A DNA stretch of 64,000 nucleotides from contig NZ_CH672414.1 of the NCBI RefSeq assembly GCF_000152785.1, positions 1,924,639 through 1,988,638 on the forward strand, written 5' to 3'. The notes under the pieces are model-generated. The model was given only the letters and a program-made list of their open reading frames with translations, was not told the DNA's origin and made no database searches. Positions within the stretch are counted from its first letter, which is position 1. Each line of letters begins with the position of its first letter. Below, in pieces: positions 36,700-43,755 of the stretch. A program made the translations under genes and the position numbers. This stretch comes from Yoonia vestfoldensis SKA53 (GTDB taxonomy: Bacteria > Pseudomonadota > Alphaproteobacteria > Rhodobacterales > Rhodobacteraceae).

Positions 36700-37665
36700 A
36701 TGATCATCGTTCCCGAAAAAGAGATCGCAGGTCTGATGACCCGTGCAGATGCCTATAACGCGGTGGAGCAGGTGTTTGCGTCCATGTCCAGTGGCCGCGC
36801 CTATAACTTTCCGGTGATACGGGAAGCGATCGGTCATGCGGATGCGCTTTATGGGTTCAAATCGGGGTTTGATCGCGACGGGCTGGCGCTTGGGTTGAAA
36901 TCGGGTGGCTACTGGCCCGGGAACGAAGCTAATGGGCTGACCAACCACCAGTCCACCGTGTTTTTGTTCGATGCCGATACCGGCAAATGCCGCGCCATCG
37001 TGGGTGGCAATCTTTTGACCGCGCTGCGCACTGCGGCCGCATCGGCGGTGTCGATCAACCATCTGGCCCGCAAGGATGCCAGCGTGCTGGGCATGATCGG
37101 CGCGGGCCATCAATCGGTTTTCCAGCTGCGCGCCGCGGTGGAGCAGCGCAGTTTTGACAAGATCATCGGCTGGAACTACCACCCCGAAATGCTCCAGCGT
37201 CTGGCTGCGGTCGCGGCCGAGCTTGGTATCCCGTTTGAGGCGGTCAGTCTGGCGCAGCTGGGGGCAGAAGCGGATGTCATCATCTCGATCACCTCGGCCT
37301 TTGCGCCATCGCTGCTGGATATCCATGTCCGTCCCGGCACGCATATCGCCTGTATGGGAACAGACACGAAGGGCAAGCAGGAACTGGAAGCTGCCGTGCT
37401 TGCCCGCGCGACGGTCTTTACCGACGAGGTTGCGCAGGCCGTGACCATCGGCGAGGCGCAGCATGCGATTGCAGCGGGCCTGATCACGCAGGACGCAATT
37501 CACGAGATGGGCGCGGTCGTCAATGGCACCCATCCAGGCCGGACCAGCCCCGACGAAATCACGGTTTTTGATGGCACTGGCGTTGGCTTGCAGGATCTGG
37601 CCGTGGCCTCTGCCGTCGTGGATCTCGCGGTGGCCAAAGGCGTTGCAACAACCGTCGAATTCTAG
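36700..37665 (+). CDS. bhcD: Iminosuccinate reductase BhcD
   Basis: Ornithine cyclodeaminase/mu-crystallin family, 321 residues. Reduces iminosuccinate to L-aspartate with NAD(P)H. Start MIIVPEKEIAGLMT at 36700. Substrate-side arginine and lysine region FPVIREAIG and GFKSGF, dinucleotide-binding segment VLGMIGAGHQSVFQLRA near residues 128-144, and GTHIACMGTDTKGKQEL. The position as fourth bhc gene sets the function. Its TAG overlaps the stop of the convergent allA in a CTAG. Confidence 0.92.
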   Translation: MIIVPEKEIAGLMTRADAYNAVEQVFASMSSGRAYNFPVIREAIGHADALYGFKSGFDRDGLALGLKSGGYWPGNEANGLTNHQSTVFLFDADTGKCRAIVGGNLLTALRTAAASAVSINHLARKDASVLGMIGAGHQSVFQLRAAVEQRSFDKIIGWNYHPEMLQRLAAVAAELGIPFEAVSLAQLGAEADVIISITSAFAPSLLDIHVRPGTHIACMGTDTKGKQELEAAVLARATVFTDEVAQAVTIGEAQHAIAAGLITQDAIHEMGAVVNGTHPGRTSPDEITVFDGTGVGLQDLAVASAVVDLAVAKGVATTVEF

Positions 37666-38132
37666 GCAGTAATCCTGTAGGATGTTTCGAAATGGTGTTC
37701 TTCCAGATTGGCCCCAGGGCCGATCCGGTCGATCACGGCGAACAGCCCCGGCCCTGACAGCGGCGTCAGCACCCCATGCCATGTACCACGGTGGAAGTTG
37801 ATCCCTTCACCGGGGGCGGTGACGAAGGCCTGCGGCACGAAGTCCTCGGCTGCCACCACCACCAAAAAGCCGTCCATGCTCATAGGGATAAAGGCCTGTG
37901 AACCAAGCGGGTGCCGTTCGATCAGGTCGAGCTGATAGGGCAAGCTGCGCAACTCCGACCGAAACAGGCTGATGCCAGCGCGCCCATCGCCCACATCCAT
38001 CTGCGCGCGGTCGTGAAACCGCCCGCAAAGCCCTGCGTTGATGATACGGTCAGGCGCACCGTCGCAATTCAGCACATCGCCGAAGGGGGCGAAGGCGGCA
38101 GCGGTCAGGGGACGCGCGCGGATATCTTTCAT
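37662..38132 (-). CDS. allA: Ureidoglycolate lyase AllA
   Basis: Splits ureidoglycolate into glyoxylate and urea, the last step of allantoin breakdown. 156 residues from ATG 38132, which overlaps the stop of the PuuE-UraD gene by four bases. Motifs: RPLTAAAFAPFGDVL at the start, ISLFRSELRSLPYQLDLIERHPLGSQAFIPM and GEGINFHRGTWHGVLTPL, all hallmarks of the family. Its 3' end overlaps bhcD, whose pathway consumes glyoxylate. Confidence 0.92.
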   Translation of the reverse strand: MKDIRARPLTAAAFAPFGDVLNCDGAPDRIINAGLCGRFHDRAQMDVGDGRAGISLFRSELRSLPYQLDLIERHPLGSQAFIPMSMDGFLVVVAAEDFVPQAFVTAPGEGINFHRGTWHGVLTPLSGPGLFAVIDRIGPGANLEEHHFETSYRITA

Positions 38133-39529
38133 CGCGGCAACATCCCACGCAGCCGGTGCAGCGCGATCCGTTCGACTTGACGGCACGCCTCCGCCAGTTC
38201 ACTCGCCCGGTCATTCTGCAGACGCGCGCCAAAGGCTGCCATGATCGATGGTTTGTCATGGTCGCGCACCGCGATGATAAAGGGAAAGCCGAACCGGTCC
38301 AGATAGGCCGCGTTCTGCGCCTGAAACGCCGCGCGTTCGGCATCGGTGAGCGCATCAAGCCCCGCGCTTGCTTGTTCCGCCGTGCTGTCGGAGGTCAGCC
38401 GTTTGGCGGCGGCCAGTTTGCCCGCAAGATCGGGATGCGCGTTCAGCACAGCGAGCCGTGCATCATCCCCTGCCGACCGGAACACGCGGCACAGCGCATT
38501 GTGCAGGCCAATCGCCGTGTCATGCGCAGGCCCCAGTTCCAGCCCATGTGCGCCTGCAGCGATCCATGGCGAATGTTCGAACACGCCACCATAGGCCGCG
38601 ACAAAGGCATCACGACCCATCTGCGATGGACGGGCAAACCGCTGGTGCGGGTGCTGCGCTGTCCAATGGTCCGCGATCTGTGCGCGGGTTGCGAACCACA
38701 CACCATCATGCGCCTGCGCATAGTCGATGAACTGGCGCAACGCCTCGGCCCGCCCGGGCCGGCCGATCAGGCGACAGTGCAGGCCGATCGACATCATCCG
38801 CCCGCCTTCGCGGTAAAGCGTATCGAAACTGGCCTTGAGGTAATCAAGAAACTGCGCGCCCGCGTTAAACCCCTGCGGCGTCGCAAAACGCATGTCGTTG
38901 GCATCGAGCGTATAGGGAACGATCAGCTGGTCATGCCGCCCGATTTCCACCCAATAGGGCAGATCATCGGCATAGCTGTCGGCGACATAGGCAAACTGGC
39001 CGGTCTCGGCGGCAAGGCGCACAGTGTTGACCGAACAGCGCCCCGTGTACCAGCCGCGCGGCGGGGTGCCTGTCACCTCTTTATGCAGGCTGATCGCGGC
39101 GATCATATCGGCGCGTTCAACATCTTCGGGAGCGTCCTTGTACTCGATCCATTTCAGCCCGTGGCTTGCGATTTCCCAACCGGCATCCTGCATCGCCGCG
39201 ACCTGTTCGGGCGCGCGGGCCAGGGCGGTGGCAACACCGTAAACCGTGACCGGCAGGTCGGCCAGCATCCTGTGCAACCGCCAGAACCCTGCGCGCGCAC
39301 CGTATTCATAGATGCTTTCCATGTTCCAATGCCGCTGGCCGGGCCAGGCGGCGGCACCCACGATCTCGGACAAAAACGCCTCTGACGCGGCATCGCCGTG
39401 CAGGATGTTGTTCTCGCCGCCTTCCTCGTAGTTCAGCACGATCTGCACGGCGATCCGCGCACCGCCGGGCCAGTGCGCGGCGGGCGGTTCGGCACCATGA
39501 CCGGTCATGTCGCGGGGATATCGTTGCAC
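38129..39529 (-). CDS. Fused allantoinase PuuE and OHCU decarboxylase UraD
   Basis: 466 residues. I choose GTG at 39529 because AGGAG lies seven bases before it and the product then begins QRYPRDMTGHG, the usual PuuE N-terminus. Residues 1-300: cofactor-independent allantoinase of the polysaccharide deacetylase fold (LNYEEGGENNILHGD, MESIYEYGARAGFWRL, SHGLKWIEY, GWYTGR, DANDMRF, IGLHCRLIGRPGR). Residues 300-466: OHCU decarboxylase with catalytic His319 in FEHSPWIA and RFGFPFIIAVRDHD. Together they cover two steps between urate and allantoate. Translationally coupled to allA. Confidence 0.9.
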   Translation of the reverse strand: MQRYPRDMTGHGAEPPAAHWPGGARIAVQIVLNYEEGGENNILHGDAASEAFLSEIVGAAAWPGQRHWNMESIYEYGARAGFWRLHRMLADLPVTVYGVATALARAPEQVAAMQDAGWEIASHGLKWIEYKDAPEDVERADMIAAISLHKEVTGTPPRGWYTGRCSVNTVRLAAETGQFAYVADSYADDLPYWVEIGRHDQLIVPYTLDANDMRFATPQGFNAGAQFLDYLKASFDTLYREGGRMMSIGLHCRLIGRPGRAEALRQFIDYAQAHDGVWFATRAQIADHWTAQHPHQRFARPSQMGRDAFVAAYGGVFEHSPWIAAGAHGLELGPAHDTAIGLHNALCRVFRSAGDDARLAVLNAHPDLAGKLAAAKRLTSDSTAEQASAGLDALTDAERAAFQAQNAAYLDRFGFPFIIAVRDHDKPSIMAAFGARLQNDRASELAEACRQVERIALHRLRGMLPR

Positions 39530-39684
39530 CTGATCTCTCCTGCGGATTATGCACGGACTTTGTGCCGGAGCTTTGGGCCGTTTTGCAAGCCCGGATCGCC
39601 ACAAATCCTCCGCCGCAATTTTCCGCTGGCGCAGCCGCGCCCAAGGCGACAAGATCGGGTGCTGACGTAAAAAGGAACCGACCG

Positions 39685-40908
39685 ATGTATGATGTGGCGA
39701 TCTTGTGGGAATGGCTGGCCTTTGCCGTGCGCTGGCTGCATGTGATCACGGCTATCGCCTGGATCGGATCGTCGTTCTATTTCATCGCCCTTGATCTGGG
39801 CCTGAACCGGAACATCCAAGGGCCAGCTGATGGCGAGGAATGGCAGGTCCATGGGGGCGGATTTTACCATATCCAGAAATACCTCGTGGCCCCCGAGGCG
39901 ATGCCCGACCACCTGACCTGGTTCAAATGGGAAAGCTATGCGACCTGGCTGTCGGGGGCGGCCCTGCTCGCTGTGGTCTATTGGGTCGGCGCGGAACTCT
40001 ATCTGATCGACACTGCCAAGGCGGATCTGGAGATCTGGCAAGGCATCGTGATCTCTGCCGCGTCGCTGGGCGTGGGCTGGGTGATCTATGACTTGTTGTG
40101 CAAATCCCCCTTGGGCGAAAAGCCCACGGTACTGATGCTGCTGCTTTTCGCGCTGCTGGTGGTGATGTCCTGGGGGTATAATCAGGTTTTCACAGGGCGT
40201 GCGGCCCTGCTGCATCTGGGGGCCTTCACCGCGACGATCATGACGGCCAATGTGTTCGTCATCATCATGCCCAACCAGCGGATCGTCGTCGCCGATCTCA
40301 AGGCGGGGCGCAAACCAGACCCGAAATATGGCAAGATTGCGAAACTCCGGTCCACGCATAACAATTACCTGACGCTGCCGGTGATCTTTTTGATGCTATC
40401 GAACCATTATCCGCTGGCGTTCGGGACGCAATACGCCTGGATCATCGCGGCACTGGTGTTCCTGATGGGCGTCACCATCCGGCATTATTTCAATTCCATG
40501 CATGCGCGCAAAGGCAAGCCGACATGGACATGGGCGGTCACGGTCATCCTTTTCATCGTGATCGCATGGCTGTCCACCTTCCCCGGCCACAACACCTATG
40601 AAGACGCCGAGGCACGCGCGCTGACACCTTACGAGCAGCGTTTCGCCAGTGCCGCAGGATTCGAGGAGGCGCATGATATCGTGATCGGGCGCTGTTCAAT
40701 GTGCCATGCGCGCGAACCGGTCTGGGGCAACATGCACTGGGCGCCAAAGGGCGTGTTTCTGGAAACCGAAGCCGATATCGCGCACCACGCCCGCGCGATC
40801 TATCTGCAATCGGGGATCAGCCACGCGATGCCGCCTGCCAATATCACCCGATTGCCAGACGAAGACCGCGCCACGCTCGCCGCGTGGTACCGCGCCGCAA
40901 CAGACTGA
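39685..40908 (+). CDS. puuD: Cytochrome-c-linked urate oxidase PuuD
   Basis: Membrane urate hydroxylase, 407 residues. Start MYDVAILWEWLAF at 39685 after AAAGGAA. About eight helices in residues 8-300 (WLHVITAIAWIGSSFYFIALD, GRAALLHLGAFTATIM, RSTHNNYLTLPVIFLM), then a C-terminal cytochrome c domain with haem site C337-S-M-C340-H341 and probable axial Met382. Passes electrons from urate to the respiratory chain instead of O2, unlike uricase. Divergent from the puuE-uraD gene, so one intergenic region (39530-39684) may control both. Confidence 0.93.
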   Translation: MYDVAILWEWLAFAVRWLHVITAIAWIGSSFYFIALDLGLNRNIQGPADGEEWQVHGGGFYHIQKYLVAPEAMPDHLTWFKWESYATWLSGAALLAVVYWVGAELYLIDTAKADLEIWQGIVISAASLGVGWVIYDLLCKSPLGEKPTVLMLLLFALLVVMSWGYNQVFTGRAALLHLGAFTATIMTANVFVIIMPNQRIVVADLKAGRKPDPKYGKIAKLRSTHNNYLTLPVIFLMLSNHYPLAFGTQYAWIIAALVFLMGVTIRHYFNSMHARKGKPTWTWAVTVILFIVIAWLSTFPGHNTYEDAEARALTPYEQRFASAAGFEEAHDIVIGRCSMCHAREPVWGNMHWAPKGVFLETEADIAHHARAIYLQSGISHAMPPANITRLPDEDRATLAAWYRAATD

Positions 40909-40923
40909 TCATCGTTCGAGTCC

Positions 40924-40950
40924 GTCAATTCGCGCTAAGCGCGATTTGAC
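40924..40950. terminator. Near-perfect palindrome between convergent puuD and rpe
   Basis: GTCAA-T-TCGCGCT-A-AGCGCGA-T-TTGAC: 12 of 13 positions pair around a single central base. It lies 15 bases after the puuD stop. Likely a terminator-type hairpin acting on either strand, although no T-run follows. Confidence 0.45.
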
Positions 40951-40970
40951 GTAAATCCGCAGGGGAGCCC

Positions 40971-41007
40971 GCAGGGCGGGGGCGGCAGGGCGGGGGCGGC
41001 AGCCCCC
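40971..41007. repeat. Tandem 14-base GC-rich repeat and hairpin after rpe
   Basis: GCAGGGCGGGGGCG occurs twice in a row (40971-40984, 40985-40998), followed by GCAGCCCCC. GGGGGC-GGCA-GCCCCC can fold as a hairpin immediately downstream of the rpe stop on the minus strand. Confidence 0.55.
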
Positions 41008-41690
41008 TACGCCTTTGCTGCGTCGCGGATCGCGCGGATATTGGCACCATAGGGCGCTGGATCGCTGACCGACCCGCCGCGGAACACCGCCGACCCTGCG
41101 ACCAGCACATCCGCTCCGGCAGCAGCGACCAATGGCGCGGTCAAAGGATCAACACCGCCATCGATCTCGATATGGATGGGGCGATCACCTATCATCGCGC
41201 GCAGCTGGCGGACCTTCTCGACCTGGCTATGGATGAACTTTTGCCCGCCGAAACCGGGGTTCACCGTCATCACGCAGACCAGATCAACCATGTCGAGCAG
41301 ATATTCCACCGCAGCGGCGGGCGTTGCGGGGTTCAAGGCCACACCGGCCTTGGCCCCCGCGCCGCGGATCGCCTGCATCGTGCGGTGGATATGGGGTCCC
41401 GCCTCGACATGGGCGGTGATGATATCGGCACCGGCCTTGGCGAAAGCCTCGATATAAGGATCGACAGGGGCGATCATCAGATGCACATCCATCACGCCCT
41501 TGATATGGGGCCGGATCGCAGCACAGGTCGCAGGGCCAAAGGTAATATTGGGCACGAAATGCCCGTCCATCACATCGACATGGACCCAATCGGCGCCCTG
41601 TGCCTCGATTGCGCGGCATTCCGCGCCGAAATTGGCGAAATCAGCCGACAGGATCGACGGCGCGATCTTGATGGAACGGTCGAAACTCAT
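41007..41690 (-). CDS. rpe: Ribulose-phosphate 3-epimerase
   Basis: Interconverts ribulose 5-phosphate and xylulose 5-phosphate; 227-residue TIM barrel. Motifs: [59 protein letters not shown] and [12 protein letters not shown], with the metal and catalytic residues His, Asp and Asp present. Divergent from the AraC regulator; no operon partner. Confidence 0.95.
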   Translation of the reverse strand: MSFDRSIKIAPSILSADFANFGAECRAIEAQGADWVHVDVMDGHFVPNITFGPATCAAIRPHIKGVMDVHLMIAPVDPYIEAFAKAGADIITAHVEAGPHIHRTMQAIRGAGAKAGVALNPATPAAAVEYLLDMVDLVCVMTVNPGFGGQKFIHSQVEKVRQLRAMIGDRPIHIEIDGGVDPLTAPLVAAAGADVLVAGSAVFRGGSVSDPAPYGANIRAIRDAAKA

Positions 41691-41808
41691 GGCGCAGGCC
41701 CCCTTGCTGTCTGGGCAGCGACATAAACCGCGCAGATGGCCTTGTCACGCGCAGATCCAGCCAAGAATTCATGCTGCGCCGCAGAAAAACCTATGCTAGT
41801 TTGTTGCC

Positions 41809-42642
41809 ATGAACGCTGTCCTGCGCCATGCCGATATTCTGCGCGCCAATGCGCAGGTCCACCTGACAAGGGCGACCTTGACGGCCGAGCGCCCGCGCGC
41901 GCTGCATGGACATGATTTTTATGAATTGTTCTGGGTGCAGAACGGCAAGGTCCGCCACCACCTGCCTGACGGCACGCAAACGCTGGCCGAAGGCAGCGTC
42001 GTTTTCCTCAGCCCCGGCCAGACCCATGCGCTGCAAGGGCGTGGCGAACATGCGCTGGTCGTTTCGCTTTGCCTGCATCCGGCACTGGTCAAGGCGCTGG
42101 TGGACCGGCATCCGTCGCTGGCGGGCCATCTGTTCTGGTCCGGCAAGGGCATCGCGCAGCATCACCGCGACATGCGCGAACTGGCCGTGCTGAACCATGC
42201 GGCCGTACAATTGGAACGCAGCCGTTGTGACACGATCGCTGCCGAGGCGTTTTTGCTGCCGCTTTGTGCCGAACTGACCACAGACATCTATCCCGCCGAT
42301 GCGCCCGACTGGCTGATCAGCGCCTGTCGGGCCGCCCGTCAGCCAACCGTGTTTCGCGATGGCGCGACGGGGCTGGTGGCACTGACCGGCAAGGCGCATC
42401 CGCATGTGAGCCGCAGCATGCGCAAGCATTTCGGCATGACCCCGTCCGATTACATCAACCGCATCCGCATGGACCATGCCGCCCGCGCGCTGACCACCGA
42501 TGCCGATTCCGTGGGCCAGATCGCCGCCGATTGCGGCATCCCGAACATGTCGCATTTCCACAAGCTGTTCCGCGCCGCCTTTGGCGACACGCCGCTGCAA
42601 TACCGCCAGAAACTGCAACGTCAGGTCGTCCAACCATCATAA
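41809..42642 (+). CDS. AraC family transcriptional regulator
   Basis: 277 residues. N-terminal cupin-type sensor (LHGHDFYELFWVQNGKVRHHLPDGTQTLAEGSVVFLSPGQTHAL), C-terminal double helix-turn-helix (GKAHPHVSRSMRKHFGMTPSDYINRIRMDHAARAL and IAADCGIPNMSHFHKLFRAAFGDTPLQYR). The layout resembles ChbR-like regulators of sugar use. It sits directly before deoC and ALDH16 in the same direction, so it may control them. Confidence 0.85.
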   Translation: MNAVLRHADILRANAQVHLTRATLTAERPRALHGHDFYELFWVQNGKVRHHLPDGTQTLAEGSVVFLSPGQTHALQGRGEHALVVSLCLHPALVKALVDRHPSLAGHLFWSGKGIAQHHRDMRELAVLNHAAVQLERSRCDTIAAEAFLLPLCAELTTDIYPADAPDWLISACRAARQPTVFRDGATGLVALTGKAHPHVSRSMRKHFGMTPSDYINRIRMDHAARALTTDADSVGQIAADCGIPNMSHFHKLFRAAFGDTPLQYRQKLQRQVVQPS

Positions 42643-42644
42643 TG

Positions 42645-42662
42645 TTTGACCAATTGGTCAAA
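42645..42662. promoter_or_regulatory. Perfect 18-base palindrome before deoC
   Basis: TTTGACCAATTGGTCAAA starts two bases after the araC-type gene stop and 55 bases before the deoC start. Perfect symmetry suggests a dimeric repressor site (GntR- or LacI-like) controlling deoC-ALDH16; the regulator is unknown. Confidence 0.55.
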
Positions 42663-42717
42663 ACTTGCCAAGTCATCGGCAAAGTGCCACGTTTCCCGGG
42701 CAATGCAGGAGGCCAAC

Positions 42718-43710
42718 TTGCAAACATCCACGACCCCGCCCGCGGTGGCGCATCTGCCGCAACTGCACCTTGCCCGCAACGAAGGCACGTCCCTTGACCT
42801 TGATTGGGTCATGGCCGTGCAGGCCAATACATCCGCCATCGAACGGCGCGCAGCAAGCTTGCCGGGGCGGCGCAGCGTGAAAAAGGATTATCAGGCGGCA
42901 TGGCTGTGCAAGGCGATCAGTCTGATGGACTTGACCACCCTGTCAGGCGATGACAGCGCAGGCCGCGTGCGCCGCCTGTGTGCCAAGGCGCGCCAGCCGG
43001 TACGCGCGGATATTCTGGACGCGCTTGGCATGCAGGGTCTGACCACGGGGGCGGTCTGTGTCTATCACGACATGGTCGCCACGGCTGTTGATGCGCTGGC
43101 AGGCTCGGGCATTCCCGTTGCGGCAGTCAGCACCGGCTTTCCGGCGGGCCTGTCACCCTTTCATCTGCGCATTGCCGAGATCGGCGAAAGCGTCGCCGCT
43201 GGCGCGCAGGAAATAGACATCGTCATCAGCCGCCGCCATGTGCTGACCGGCGACTGGCAGGCGCTTTATGATGAAATGCGCGAAATGCGCGCCGCCTGCG
43301 GGGATGCGCATGTCAAGGCGATCCTTGCCACGGGCGAGCTTGGCACCTTGCGCAATGTCGCGCGCGCCAGTTTGGTTTGCATGATGGCAGGGGCGGATTT
43401 CATCAAGACCTCGACCGGCAAGGAACCTGTCAACGCCACCCTGCCCGTCACACTGACGATGATCCGCGCGATCCGCGATTACCACGACCGCACCGGCGTG
43501 ATGGTCGGCTACAAACCCGCTGGTGGCATCAGCAAGGCCAAGGATGCGCTGGTCTATCTGTCGATGATCAAGGACGAATTGGGTGACCGCTGGCTGCAAC
43601 CCGATCTGTTCCGCTTTGGCGCGTCCAGCCTTTTGGGCGATATCGAAAGGCAACTCGACCATCACGTCACGGGAGCCTATTCCGCCCAGTGGCGGCATGC
43701 CATCAGTTAG
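42718..43710 (+). CDS. deoC: Deoxyribose-phosphate aldolase
   Basis: Class I aldolase splitting 2-deoxyribose 5-phosphate into glyceraldehyde 3-phosphate and acetaldehyde. TTG at 42718 is chosen because AGGAGG lies five bases upstream; an in-frame ATG at 42703 has no such site. 330 residues. Motifs: AVSTGFPAGLSPF, EIDIVISRRHVLTGDW, VKAILATGELG (Schiff-base region), ADFIKTSTGKEPVNA and VGYKPAGGISKAKDAL. The reactive Lys lies in FIKTSTG. Followed by an aldehyde dehydrogenase gene. Confidence 0.93.
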   Translation: MQTSTTPPAVAHLPQLHLARNEGTSLDLDWVMAVQANTSAIERRAASLPGRRSVKKDYQAAWLCKAISLMDLTTLSGDDSAGRVRRLCAKARQPVRADILDALGMQGLTTGAVCVYHDMVATAVDALAGSGIPVAAVSTGFPAGLSPFHLRIAEIGESVAAGAQEIDIVISRRHVLTGDWQALYDEMREMRAACGDAHVKAILATGELGTLRNVARASLVCMMAGADFIKTSTGKEPVNATLPVTLTMIRAIRDYHDRTGVMVGYKPAGGISKAKDALVYLSMIKDELGDRWLQPDLFRFGASSLLGDIERQLDHHVTGAYSAQWRHAIS

Positions 43711-43743
43711 GGCGGGATTGAGTATTTTGAACAAAGCGAGGAC
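43711..43743 (+). repeat. GGCGGGAGTATTT intergenic repeat, copy 2
   Basis: Diverged copy (GGCGGGATTGAGTATTTTGA then ACAAAGCGAGGAC) between deoC and the ALDH gene; its 3' part ACAAAGCGAGGAC is shared with copies 4 and 5. Confidence 0.55.
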
Positions 43744-43755
43744 AGGGGTTGCGCC

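Noticed and set aside
36193..37782. 529-codon minus-strand frame across bhcC and bhcD
   Set aside because: Shadow of recognised genes on the plus strand; no motif and no ribosome-binding site.
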